Shown in pieces: positions 1-10,906 of a stretch of DNA of 64,000 nt; positions within the stretch are counted from its first letter, which is position 1; each line of letters begins with the position of its first letter. The position numbers were made by a program, and so were the translations under genes. Location of the stretch: contig WNYE01000009.1 in assembly GCA_021396245.1 (NCBI GenBank), forward strand, positions 124,001-188,000. Direction: 5' to 3'. The notes beneath the pieces were generated by a model. The model did no database searches. It saw nothing but the letters and a program-made list of their open reading frames with translations, and had not been told where the DNA came from. Source of the DNA: Sporothrix humicola. Taxonomy: Eukaryota; Ascomycota; Sordariomycetes; Ophiostomatales; Ophiostomataceae.

Positions 1-1608
1 AAGGGAAGTGAATGGGGAAAAGAACGAAAAGAAAAGGAGTGTGATGGGGAAAGAGAACACTAGCGATGATAAAAGGAGATGGACGCGATGGACGCGGTGT
101 TGCGAAGACGGATTACGAAATGAAAGAGTGAGGGAGAAGAAGAGGAAAGGAGAAAACGTGGAAGGGCGAAGAAGTGAAATGAAGGGAGGAAGGGATTTCT
201 CACGCTGGTTGGTTGGCTAGTTGGTGGCAAGTTCCAGGCGGGCAGGAGCAGCAGGCACAGGCGCAGGCACGTCAAACAAGCTGGGAGTGATGTGGAGCTA
301 GTCTAAATTCGGACATTGTCATGTGACCATGACTAAGAATCTGAGGCCCAGGGAGAAAACAGTGAGAGTGGTTCTTTGTGCTTCCATTTTCCTTTGGTTC
401 CCCGCATCACGTGCATATTGAGGTCATGGATGCACACCACGAAGCAAAGACCATCCGTTGCCTGCCTGCCTGGGCCTAGCGGATGGTGCTCTGAGACCTG
501 GGGCAAATCCCTTCAGCCGTCCACCGATTGGCCAGTTTCAGGCTCGGATTTGGGAGGGGTGACACCACCAACAGTCAATTGCAGCTCACCCTCCAGTCAG
601 ACGGCTTGCTCGGAGGACGGAAGGGAAAGACCGACCACTGTCAGCGCAGTCCAACCCCCTAACACCACGCTGCACCCGCCTGGCAAACAGCGGGCAACAG
701 GTGGTTCGACTTCCTTCCTCGGCCTAAAGTGTGATCGAAAGTGGTCGTGTGGTTTGTGGTGCTCCTTCCCGTCTCTCCTACACAATGCCCGCCTGTTTTT
801 TGGTTCGTTTTCTGTGCTTTGTGCTTTGTTCCTGCCGTCATCAATTGCCAAAACTGCCAGACGTCGTGCCTTCCTCTTTGTCGCCTGCAGCCTTTTTTGC
901 CCTTTCCCCTCATTTTTTGTGTGTGCATTCCCTCTTTCCCCCTTTTTATTTTCCCTCTCTCCTCTTTTTGCATCGTATCGCCAGATTTCAATTTTCTCTT
1001 CACGTTCAATTAAATTTTCATTGTCGCGGCGAAAAAAGACGTCTGCTTTTTCGTTTTCGAACCACGATAAGCCGCTGTAAACTCTTAGAGTCGTCGGTAA
1101 TTCCTACGGTTCTAGCGATTCTCCACCAATTGACAATTCCACTTTTTTCTACCCGTCTCGTTTTCTCCCCCCAATTAATTTTTCCCTAATAATTCGCTGC
1201 CCTCGAGCCTTTCTTTCTCTACTCTTTCTTCGTTTGCCTTACACATCCTCCCATGGCATTCGACTGAACGACACCCCCCAGGTCTCACGCAAACGGCTCA
1301 CGGCCGATTGCCAATTGCTCTTTTGCTCTTTTCCTCGTTCTTTTACGTCGTCCCATCCTCCCTTTGGTGCACCTTTTTGTACACCCTCCCCCAGGCTCGA
1401 CTGATATTTCATCCTGGCTGTCCTCTTACGTTTGGATCGTTGAGCCTCTGTTTCTTCAAGCTCCAAAGGTCCAGATCACACGCGCGCACGGCATACGATT
1501 GAACATTGGCCGTTTATTGTACATTTCCCCTCGAATATATCACTCCTCGACTCCTCCTCGCCAACCCGAAAACCAATTCCTCTCCCGACTCTCCGAACGA
1601 CCGCCAAG
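1..1608. other. Upstream region and leader of the UPS-like gene
   Basis: No supportable gene. The first ~250 bases are purine-rich on the + strand. From about 740 to 1600 the + strand becomes pyrimidine-rich, the composition that precedes most genes here, so this half is probably promoter and 5' UTR of the gene starting at 1609. The open frames in it are low-complexity Ser/Phe/Pro strings without domain character. Confidence 0.5.
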
Positions 1609-2418
1609 ATGGTTCTTGCACATACAGCCAACCACACCTACGCCCACCCGTTCCCGACGGTGACGCTGGCCTTTTTTCTCCGGTACTGCTCGCCGCAGCT
1701 CAACCCGTTTGCCCAGCATGTCCTCAGCACCGACACCATCTCCAGCCAGGTCGACCCGGAGACCGGCCGGCTTCACACGACCCGCATCCACCTGAAAAAG
1801 TCCCGCCTGCCCAAGGCCGTCCTCAAGCTGCTCCCCACGAGCATCACCGGTGGCATGGCCGACAAGGCCTCGTACATTCTGGAGACGAGCGTGGTGGACA
1901 TGCGTCAGGGCTGGATGCGCACCGAGAGCCGCAACCTCAACTTTACGGGTGTCCTGTCGGTGGTGGAGCAGCAGCTGTACACGGGCGTGCCGCCCGAACT
2001 GGCAACCGGTCCTCACGACCAGCAGGTCATGGCCGCCAACTCGACCACAGGCGTCGAGACGACCGTCGTCTTCAAGTCGCGGCTCGGCGAGCGCATCCGC
2101 GAGCGCATCGAACAGGGCCACCAGCGGTACCAGCAGCAGATTGAGGGGTTCAAGCAGAAACGCCAGCAGGCCGAGACCGACACCCAACAACAGCAGTCGG
2201 GCTGGTTCAGCTCTGGCTGGATCAGCGGGCTGGGCACCAAGGGTATTCAGCGTAGCATTGAGGCCATTGCGTCGACCAAGACGCAGGACCAGCTGGGCAA
2301 GAGCCGCGAGGGCATGAGCATGATCCTGGAGCGGCTGCGGCAGACGGGCATCATTGGCGTGCTCGAGCTGCGGCGCCGGGCCATGGAGGGCAAGCTGGAT
2401 GCCATTGAGGTTGCTTGA
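1609..2418 (+). CDS. PRELI/MSF1 (UPS-family) mitochondrial lipid-transfer protein
   Basis: Single exon, 269 residues. Proteins of the PRELI/UPS/Slowmo family shuttle phosphatidic acid or phosphatidylserine across the mitochondrial intermembrane space with the small partner Mdm35, feeding cardiolipin and phosphatidylethanolamine synthesis. The first ~150 residues show the family pattern: a short lead, an aromatic stretch (HPFPTVTLAFFLRY), a region where the family often has threonine/arginine-rich strands (LHTTRIHLKK), a Leu-Pro segment, and the 'VVDMRQGWMRTESRNLNF' strand pair that matches the 'SVVD...M...S.N..' core. The C-terminal ~110 residues are Gln-rich and probably helical, longer than in yeast Ups1/2. 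The ATG at 1609 sits in a good context (CCAAGATGG) and starts right at the domain, so no upstream exon is needed. Which paralogue (Ups1, 2 or 3) it is cannot be told by eye. Confidence 0.83.
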   Translation: MVLAHTANHTYAHPFPTVTLAFFLRYCSPQLNPFAQHVLSTDTISSQVDPETGRLHTTRIHLKKSRLPKAVLKLLPTSITGGMADKASYILETSVVDMRQGWMRTESRNLNFTGVLSVVEQQLYTGVPPELATGPHDQQVMAANSTTGVETTVVFKSRLGERIRERIEQGHQRYQQQIEGFKQKRQQAETDTQQQQSGWFSSGWISGLGTKGIQRSIEAIASTKTQDQLGKSREGMSMILERLRQTGIIGVLELRRRAMEGKLDAIEVA

Positions 2419-3247
2419 GCTTGAGGTCTCGGACTGAGCCTCTATATATTACAGCAGGCAGGACCTCACCTGCTCCTGCTAACGATTACGACATACGACC
2501 ACGGTTGCTCCGTGTTGTGCGAAGAACAAAAACGACTCGCCTGGAAGGCGTCCTTCCTCTTTCATTTGGGAAGGACATGTCTGGACACGGCAACCTGTAC
2601 TACGACCATCTCCATTTTGTTGCATTTTCATGTTCGCATTTTGCTTTTTTTTTTTACTGCTTCTCATTGTTGGAACTCTGTTGCACGGCTTGCCACAATT
2701 TTCCTATGTCACGATATGTTGTACCGGTGTTTTGTGTTTCATTTTTATCTGTATATGGCGTCCGCAAAGCTCAAAAGGGAGCCACAAGGTCAAGACTTTT
2801 AGTGGGAAGTCCCTCAAAAAAGTTTGACAAGGGAGAAAATCGAAGGGGTTTTTTATTTGGAAAATACTGAAGGGCAAAGCAACGGCGTTTCCTATTTTCA
2901 TTTTCCCATTATTCATTCATATTTGTATTAGGAGTTCTCACCTGTATGGAGTAAGAATCGGACCAAAAAAAATTGGACTTTGATCACCCCAAATTGAAAA
3001 ATCGTCATCTCATCCCATGTTTTGTTGTTGTTTACTTTCACATGCGTGCACCCATTTCGTATTTCACATCTCCCCATCACATTGCGAGCAGGCATCAAAT
3101 TGAATGACAATGTTAAAAGCTTATATTAGTATACTTATTTTTGTGACATCTAGTGAAAATGATCCTATCTATTCTAACTCTGTGCTCGCTCTCTGCTCTC
3201 TGCTCCGTTATAAATGCCTGCTTCTAGCGATCTAATCCTAGTTCGAA
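2419..3247. other. Convergent 3' region
   Basis: About 830 bases between the ends of the UPS-like gene and the carboxypeptidase gene. It is AT-richer with T and A runs, fits two 3' UTRs facing each other, and holds no supportable gene. Confidence 0.5.
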
Positions 3248-5124
3248 TTATGCCATAAAAGCAGCAATGCCCAGGGGTAGCACAAAGAGGCCGACGAGAG
3301 TCGACATTGACATTCGCGAGCCAGGGGCTGCGTTCGTTTTGCCGCCGTTGGAGCTGCTGGCGCTGCCGCTCGTAACGTTGCCGGCCGTCGAGTAGCCCTG
3401 AGGAGCGTTGCCCTTGCCGAGAGGGTCTGTAGGCTGCGTCACGTTGGGGTTTGTGGTGAAGGGCACAGTCGAGCTCAGACTGGGGATGCGGCCGAGTAGG
3501 AACTCGAGGTTGCGGTAGGCCACGCTGGGAGCGTACTGGGGGACCATGTGGCCCGAAAGAGCGACGCCGACGTAGGTGAGGCCGCGCTCTGAGTGGACGG
3601 TACCCATGATACCGCTACCGGCCATGGAGCTCAAAGCTGGGTCATCGTGGAGAGGAATGTACAAGGGGTCGACGGGCGGCGACTGGAAGCCGAGCTGGCC
3701 GCCCCAGGTCATGTTCTGGATGGTGAGAAGAGTGCCGTTGGCGATCAAGACAAAGTCGAGGGCACCGTGGCCGATGATGACGTTCTTGGTGGCATCGATG
3801 ACGTTGGGCAGGGCGTGGACGCTGGACGGCACCGAGTTGTCTTTTCCACCCACAAAGACGCTCTTGTTAGAGCACTCGCTCCACTCAATGTTGGGGGCAT
3901 GGATGGCCTTCTTGACATCGTCGCGCTGGAAGTAGACGTTTGCGCCGTCGGGGATGTACGTGATGGTGCCGGGGAAGCCCAGGACGTCCCACTGCAGGGG
4001 ACAGGTGACGGCAACCTGGTAAATGTCCCAGCAAGGGTTGACCGTCAAGGCAGCAAATATAATGTCGTCAAAAAGCGCTGCGCATTCGGCCTTGGTGGTG
4101 CCATTAGCATCCTGGCCGGCAATGACGGTGGGCTGCTGGCCGGCGGGCGGGTAGACCAGGTACTTGTTCATGTAGTCAGTGTATCCACAGCTTGCGTCGC
4201 GGGCATGAATGTCTGCGACGAAGCTATCGTTGAAGGGGAAGAGGCCTGACCAGTAGTCGACAAAGGAGACAGCTGGGAGGGGTTCTTGGATATCGTCCTG
4301 GCCAATGCTGGGATCGTAGATCATGACGCCGGAGATGTTGTAGTAAGTTTCGTCCTTGGCGTCAACCATGGCGCTGGCAATGTACGGGCAGTACATGCCG
4401 GCGTAGGACTCTCCAGTGACGAACACCTTGTAGCCATGGAGAGAGAACAGGTCGACAAAGTTCTTCCAGAAGCCAAGGAACTGCTCAGCAACATCCTCTT
4501 CACTGGTGGCAGTGACCTTACCGACTGAGAAACCAGTGCCGACGGGCTGCTCGATATAGACAATGTTGGACAGCTTGTTCCAGGACCAATTGTTCTTAAC
4601 AGGCCTGAACGTGCCGCTCTGCCACAGGAAGGGACCGTTTTCTGCAATAGCACCCTCGAGAGAAGAGCAACCGGGACCACCGTTCAGCCAGATGACAATT
4701 TCCTTGGAGGCATCTGGGTTGGTCGAGGGAAAGAACCAGAAGAAGAGCTGGTTGGTGTCGTTGGGGTTGCTTGACAACGGCAGAGAGCCGGCGTAGGACT
4801 CGCCGACATCAAAGTCGACGTCCGGGATGCCAGTGCCATTAACCGAGTAACCTGCTTTGTTAGAGACGACACTTGTTTTATTTTGAAAAAGATAAATAAC
4901 GTACTTGACGTGTTGGCATTTAGAAACTGAGCCTCGACAGCCCGTTTCTCGACGGGTTCTCCAGCAGCTCCAAACGAAAGGGCTCCATTTGGAGATGCCA
5001 GAGGCGAGCGCTCGTAAAAGGAGTTGAGAATGTCGTCCGACAAGCCGACATGGCGGAGACTCCGACCGGCCGAAGCAACAGAGGCGGCGGCGGCCGTGAG
5101 CAGAAGGTTGTTGGCCCAGCGCAT
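3248..5124 (-). CDS. Serine carboxypeptidase (S10), secreted, probably GPI-anchored
   Basis: Two exons, complement(3248..4851, 4905..5124), 607 residues. The 53-bp intron 4852-4904 has donor GTACGT and acceptor CAG, and restores the run NTSSYSVNGTGIPDVDF. S10 enzymes remove C-terminal amino acids at acid pH. The catalytic triad is readable: Ser222 in GESYAGMY, Asp439 in GALDF, His508 in SGHMVPQY; the oxyanion segment NGGPGCSS is also present. The N-terminus is a signal peptide (hydrophobic residues 6-19) followed by a propeptide with a Lys-Arg pair at 60-61, a likely Kex2 site. The C-terminus is Ser/Gly/Asn-rich and ends in a hydrophobic tail (LVGLFVLPLGIAAFMA) with no cytosolic residues, which is a GPI-addition signal rather than the tail of Golgi Kex1. 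An upstream in-frame ATG at 5154 would add ten residues; I prefer 5124 because it begins directly at the signal peptide. Confidence 0.9.
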
Positions 5125-8100
5125 GACGTCGAGTTTCCTTGGCGATTCCTTCAAAGTGCCAAGGGAGAAGGAATAAGAGAAGATGGGAGAGGAGAAAGAG
5201 GTAAGACGGGATTTGGCGGCTCTTTAAGCCAAGACGAAGAAAGGATTATGAGGAGAATTTCCAAAGTGCGAATGTCGGAAACAAAAAGAGAACCAGAACA
5301 GCCGGGTGGGTCAAGAGTCGAGTATTGAGGGCTGAGATCAACAACACAATACAGCGACTGGATCGTAGGTTGTATGGCCGATGTTCCACAGCTTTTCGTG
5401 CTATACGAACGTATTGGCTGCGGTATATTTCTTTCTCCTGTTCGTGTGTTGTCAGTGGCCCGTTCCCTTGCTTTCCTTTTTGCTGTTTGTGGAAGCTTGC
5501 GTGGACAGCCGCCGATAGGGTGTACTCTGTAGATTGAATTGCAGACGGGAGGTGGAACTTGGGGAGATGTGAGTCTGGCCCTTGTGTCTGGACTCTTGAT
5601 GCGGCACAGGCGTGATGGAACGGTAGAGTGGACGGCGGAGACAGAGGCGGGTGCCGTGGGACGGGCACGAGGATAGAGGAAGATAGGGGTTGGGGAGGAT
5701 GAAGGATGGGGGAGGAAGAGGGAAAGGAAGGTGGAAAATGGGGGGTGAAGGACGAACCGAGAAGACGAAATGATAATATATATTGACTCTCGGCAAGAGC
5801 AATAAAAGGGCAACGGTAGACGAGCGGGAAAGAGCACTGACAAGATTTGGCGGGTGTGGAAAGCACGTTCTAAATACCAAAAATGAGGAACTTCCAAAAA
5901 AAGGCGGTCGAGGTTGGGACGGCAGGTACGAAGCACGACAAGTGGACATCAACAATCTGTACCAAGTATAGCAAGTGCCAGGATCTTGGTTCCATGGGAC
6001 CTGCCCAAAAGCGGTGCGATGCGGCGATGATAGACTTGAGAGACAAAAAGGAAAGAACGCACGCGCGCGAGAGAAAGAAGAAAAAAAGACGAAATGGAGA
6101 GCGATCTGGCGACACGAGTTGCAAGATACAAAAAGGTTAGCAGTAGCCGCCAACAAGGCTCACAAGGGGACAAGGGTTTGTCTGTGGCTGTAAACCTTGT
6201 CGATCATCTTAGCTGGAAGATGCAGGACAAACAGGGTTACAAAATAAGTACATACAACCTGCGGTCTCGAGATGAAAGTTTGGTCCGTTGGTTGCAATCG
6301 AGAGGCTGGCTGTTGGGTCAAGATGAGGAAGGTACGTCGTACAAGTGCACGGGAATAACCTAATGCTCTCACAAGTACTTTCTCAAGAAAGGATACATAA
6401 TTATGTCGTTAATTCTAGCTTTTTAGGTGATGGGGATTATCAACGCAGGCCTCGGCTCTTGCATTTGGCTTTCCTGCTAGCCCTGGTCAGGCTGCAGAAC
6501 GACGCCCGAGACCAAGTGGGAGTTGCCTTATTAGGAAAGCGGAGGGTTCTTTCTTACACGAGCGGCGGCAACGGGCTCGAGTTTAGGGGGGGAAATAGGA
6601 AGCTTAACGAAAATAGAGAGATAGTATATGGGGAAGAAAGGAAGGAGCAAATGCGATATGCAGAGGGAAAGCGAATGACGAAGAGAAAAGGCAACGGTCA
6701 AGATGAAACAAACCCAGCAGGTGCCGCCCCGCGCTTGGCAAAGAAGGAAGGAGGGAAGAAGATGGGCAAGAGCACGGACGACAAAAAGATGCTGATGGCG
6801 GGAAGGACAAAAAGGACATGGAAATACACAATAAGAGGCCAAGCAGGAACCAGTAGGAACCAAGCTGAAAGCCAAGTAAGAAACAAGCAGGAACGCCCGA
6901 GATACGTCGCTTTAAAGTTTGCCTTGGAAGGTGCGATGAAAGATAAAAGTGGCGCTAAAAATGAAGTAAAACGGCCCTCCACCCCAAACAGGCAAGACCA
7001 CAAGATCGTCGCACCTTCTTCTGAAATGTCTTTGTTCGCCATGGCATATGGGGAAGGCAGGAAACGGGACAGAAGACCACGTAGGGAAGGCGTAAAAAGT
7101 CGATACAGGGGATATGAGGCAAAAATTGCCCATATTTGTATCCATCTTTAAATCATACAGCTGTGAAGAGCCGAGGCGAAGCTTTGTGAGCCTCAATCGC
7201 ATCACCAGTATTTGTCTGGGGCGTTGTTGATGACAATTCGAAAAGAGAAAGCTGTGCGCAATTGTCAACAACAACGGCAGCATAACCTTCCGTTGGTGAT
7301 TGCATTGGAACGTTTGATTTATTATTTGCAATTTGCAATTAGCCAGCAGGCGGCAGCAGCGTGGCACAAGTGTCTTTTCACAGTGGGTTTGTTTTGAAAA
7401 GACGGGAAAGGCACTCGGCCGACAAGGATGCCATTTCTAGTCTTCAAGAGCTTTGCCATTCTCTCCATTTGAAAGCGAAATCTGACAACAGGATGACGAG
7501 ACAGGTCATACGAGGCACGAATGATCAAGATGCATCAACCAAAGCACAGGACTCGACGTAAAGAGCCGAATCTTGGGTCAACACGGGCACAGATGCAAAC
7601 AAATGCAGGACAAAGGCACGACCAGCAACCAAAATACAACTCCAAAAAAACCTGTTTGACGTTCAACGGACAAAATGTGTTCCAGTCGGCTCCAGTATGG
7701 TTGCCTCCAGCCGTAGCTATCCCTTCCCGTCGAAATGGTCGTTCCACCTCGATTCTGACGGCCGAAGCCACAAAGATCTGGCCGAGGTCGTTCCAAGTTT
7801 TCTCGAAAACTTTCCGGTCCGTCTTTGACTTCTTTGGCTTCTTTAACTTCTTTTTCGGCTCTCTCCAGCTTTTGAGCTCGAGCCGTTTGCGACGTGGCAC
7901 GGCATCTTTCTGTAGTGGTACGGAGTACAATATTTACCGTCAACCGGTCGCACACTGTATTTTGTGAACTTTTGTTCAGGTACTCAAGTCACCGCCTCCC
8001 TTTGTGCCTCCAAACATCAAAGTGATGATCATCGCCAAGACCGGCTGACTTCGCTTTGTTTGGTACTTGAGATGCATTTTTTCTAGAGACATCACCGAAT

Positions 8101-8435
8101 ATCTTTGGTTGCCATGAAAATACTTTTACATTTTGTCTATCCTTTCCCTTTATGCAGTTCGTTATGCTTTTGTTTATGGTCCAATATGCCTATTTCCCAT
8201 CGTAGATGCTATCGTAGATGACTCAAAATGACTTGCGCTGGGGATCGCTGGAGTTTAATGTTTGTCGTTTGTTGATTTTGTGGGGGGAGAGTGAGAAATA
8301 GTGAGGCTCATGAAATAATAGTACAACAGTGCTCTCTTGGCGCTTGCCTTGGCATCTGTATGCCCGTCGGGTATGTCTCCCTGCTAGGATGTCCCTGCCG
8401 GGCTGTCATGTCTTCATCTTATCGTGCTGGCCCGT
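5125..8435. other. 3.3-kb intergenic region without recognisable gene
   Basis: From 5125 to about 6150 and again from 6600 to 6960 the + strand is strongly purine-rich, i.e. pyrimidine-rich on the minus strand, as expected for promoter and leader of the carboxypeptidase gene. The remainder is of mixed composition. Open frames here (for example 6345-7151 on +) are Lys/Arg/Glu-rich readings of the purine strand with no domain. Around 8000-8435 is the 3' side of the release-factor gene. Confidence 0.45.
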
Positions 8436-9806
8436 TCATTTCTTGCCCTTCTTTTGAGCCCCCTTTGTTGAAGAGCCGGCCGCTGCCTGCGCCTCTTCTT
8501 CAGCCAGAAGCGCTTCGATGTCGCGCTCCGTCTGCCAGACACGCACAGCCGCTATCACCTTTTTGAGGGTTTCGCCACCATCCATGACGTCGGGCAGGTT
8601 GTGGACGTCGAGGCCGCAACGGTGGTCCGTGACGCGATCTTGCGAGTAGTTGTAGGTCCGGATCTTGTCGGAGCGCGTGACCTGCGACTTGTGCAGCACG
8701 GCGTCCCGCAATGCGCGTGCCTGTTCCTCGCGCTCTTCGCGCCGCTTCTCGGCGATGCGCGCCCGCAGAATCTTCCAGGCGGCCTCGCGGTTGGCATGCT
8801 GCGAGCGCGAGTCCTGGATGGACACGACGGTGCCCGAGGGCATGTGCGTCAGGCGAATGGCTGACTCGGTCTTGTTGACGTGCTGGCCACCGGCGCCGCG
8901 CGCACGCATGGTCTCGGTGCGCACGTCGGCTGGGTTGACGTAAAACAGACTGTCCGGGTCGTCGTGGTTGTTCTGGCTGCCGCTGGCGTCCGAGTCGGGC
9001 ATGTCGGGAAACGAGGGCAACACCCAGACGGCGGCGGCGCTCGTGTGCGTGCGGCCCTTGCTTTCGGTGGCCGGGACGCGCTGCACGCGGTGGATGCCCG
9101 CCTCACCGCGGAAAATGTCGTACGCGCCCGTGTCCAGGATTTCGAGAACGGCTTCCTGGAGAGCGGCCTCGCCGTCGGTGCCGGTGTCGCCAATGGCATC
9201 CGAAGTCTCGTATTTGACGGTACGAAATCGGAGCCCGTTTTTGGAGCAGTAATTCTGGTACATGCGGACCAGCGAGTCGGTAAAGAAACGGCCCTCGAGT
9301 CCACCCGGGCCCGGCCGTAATTCGAGCAGACAAGGCATGTCGCCAAATGGATGTTTGGGCGTTAACGATGCCGATAGTCGTTGTGCCAGCTCGTCGAGCT
9401 TCTCTTCTGTCGCCTCCAGCTCGTCCTTGGCGAGTTCCCGCAGCTCCCCATCTTCTTCTCCGTCACGGCCACTGGCCATCCCCCGTAGCTCTTCGGCTGA
9501 CCGTTGTGCCTCTTCCCATTCTGACAGCGCCTCAGCAACGCTCGAGAGCTCGCCGGCGCGTTTGGCCGATTTTATGTCGAACTCGGTCTCGAGGGTACGC
9601 TTCAGGTCGGCATGTTCGGTGGCCAGGCGGCGTGCGCGCTCGAGGAGGACGGCCGGGACTGTGCGGGTGCTGGCAAAGCGGCGGTCGAGCTGACGGTCGA
9701 GTTGCCGACTGGATTGGCGGCCAATGCCGAATTGGCTCACGGCGCGGCGTGTGAGCACCGACCTGGCACTGGCACAGCTCCTGCAAACCCACGGAGCAGC
9801 GAACAT
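8436..9806 (-). CDS. MRF1: Mitochondrial peptide chain release factor 1
   Basis: Single exon, 456 residues. Class I release factor that reads UAA/UAG on mitochondrial ribosomes and triggers peptidyl-tRNA hydrolysis. The catalytic GGQ is at residues 306-308 (GAGGQHVNK), followed by the conserved SAIRLTHMPSG and QDSRSQHANR segments. The codon-reading tripeptide is P-A-T at 245-247 within HRVQRVPATESKGR, the PxT form of RF1 rather than the SPF of RF2. Residues 1-45 are Arg/Ser-rich without acidic residues, typical of a mitochondrial presequence. The tail is Lys-rich. It diverges from the gamma-glutamyltransferase-like gene, with 1.1 kb between the two starts. Confidence 0.95.
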   Translation of the reverse strand: MFAAPWVCRSCASARSVLTRRAVSQFGIGRQSSRQLDRQLDRRFASTRTVPAVLLERARRLATEHADLKRTLETEFDIKSAKRAGELSSVAEALSEWEEAQRSAEELRGMASGRDGEEDGELRELAKDELEATEEKLDELAQRLSASLTPKHPFGDMPCLLELRPGPGGLEGRFFTDSLVRMYQNYCSKNGLRFRTVKYETSDAIGDTGTDGEAALQEAVLEILDTGAYDIFRGEAGIHRVQRVPATESKGRTHTSAAAVWVLPSFPDMPDSDASGSQNNHDDPDSLFYVNPADVRTETMRARGAGGQHVNKTESAIRLTHMPSGTVVSIQDSRSQHANREAAWKILRARIAEKRREEREEQARALRDAVLHKSQVTRSDKIRTYNYSQDRVTDHRCGLDVHNLPDVMDGGETLKKVIAAVRVWQTERDIEALLAEEEAQAAAGSSTKGAQKKGKK

Positions 9807-10906
9807 GGTGGCGTAGGAGGAGGGAGGGTGTCGAGGGAGTCACAGAGTGACGTATTGTTGTGTCGTAGCCTTGTTGTGGAGAGGAGGTGTCGTTGGTTGA
9901 AGCTGTCGCGAATTGGAGCTTTTCCTATTTTCGACTTTTTTTTTTTTTTTTTTGGTGCTGGTTGGTCGGCTGTTCCTTGGATCGTCCCCTTCTTTCCCCA
10001 ATTCCGCACTCAGTGAGTGGTCACTGGCGTCACTGGCTGTTCCTACCTAAAACGGCAATCCTTCCTCATGGGTTGGGGGTCGCGCGTTTTACGGTATTTT
10101 TACGTATTTCATCCGTCTTTACAGGCGTTTTAGCGCCCGCAGTCCGCCACATTTTATAGTTTTACAGTTACACGTGAGGGCCTCGGGGCAAGCTGCAATG
10201 CTCCGGTGTAATTCTCAGGAAAGTTTTGCCGGCCAGACAATAAAGGAGGAATGCCGGGCTGCAAGGATCGAATCTGCAATTCAAACAAGAATAAATGTCA
10301 ACAGCTGTCAGAATGTGCTGTTACAAGGTCTCCAACTCCTAGCTGTAAGTCCTTCGTAGTTTGTGCTAGTCACATGAAGACAGGCCGGCCGGTCGCACCT
10401 GCTTGTAGACGCCGTTTGAGGGGAGTTTCTGTTAGTACTTGTATCTTTAGTTCTGGTACTTGAAGCGAGGGGCAACAGCGACCCGTTTCTTGCTCGCGTA
10501 TGTGCCTTCCTAACACGGAGAGTTGCACCAAGCTTGGCGCCTCCGCTCTCGGGAAGAAGGCACGACCTTTGATATGGGGCCCGGCTTTTGTGACGAACGA
10601 GGGATGCGCGGCCATGGGGTAGCTGGTAGATTGTCTTCTGAGAGTGGCATAACTATGACTGGCATTGCATTTCGATGACAAAATAAAGAAGATCGGTTGG
10701 GGCAACATTCGTTCACAGAACTCTATCGACCAAGAATAAAAGGCAGCTGTCCCGCAGTTTACAGTCCAGTCCGGAGGTCGCCGTGATTGTGTTTGTCTAC
10801 AGCTATCTGATCTCGCCATCTTATCGTCGCTGACGTCTTACCTTCGATTCCCCCAATTTTCATTATTTTGCTCCCCAATCTATCAACAACAACCCCACAC
10901 GTCAAG
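9807..10906. other. Divergent promoter region MRF1 / GGT-like gene
   Basis: 1.1 kb between two divergent start codons. It contains an 18-T run (9936-9953) close to MRF1 and otherwise mixed sequence. No supportable gene. Confidence 0.5.
9936..9953 (+). repeat. Poly(T)18 tract
   Basis: Uninterrupted run of 18 T on +, that is A18 in the MRF1 transcript orientation, about 130 bases upstream of the MRF1 ATG. Poly(dA:dT) runs commonly exclude nucleosomes in fungal promoters; that role here is inference. Confidence 0.9.

Noticed and set aside
376..1189. Frames of 234 and 152 codons upstream of the UPS-like gene
   Set aside because: Low-complexity translations of CT-rich leader DNA in several frames.
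5151..6156. Overlapping minus-strand frames of 200-260 codons upstream of the carboxypeptidase
   Set aside because: Ser/Pro/Leu-rich readings of its pyrimidine-rich leader; several frames open at once, which marks composition rather than coding.
6345..7151. 268-codon open frame on +
   Set aside because: Lys/Arg/Glu-rich reading of a purine-rich intergenic strand, no domain, no splice-supported extension, poor start context.
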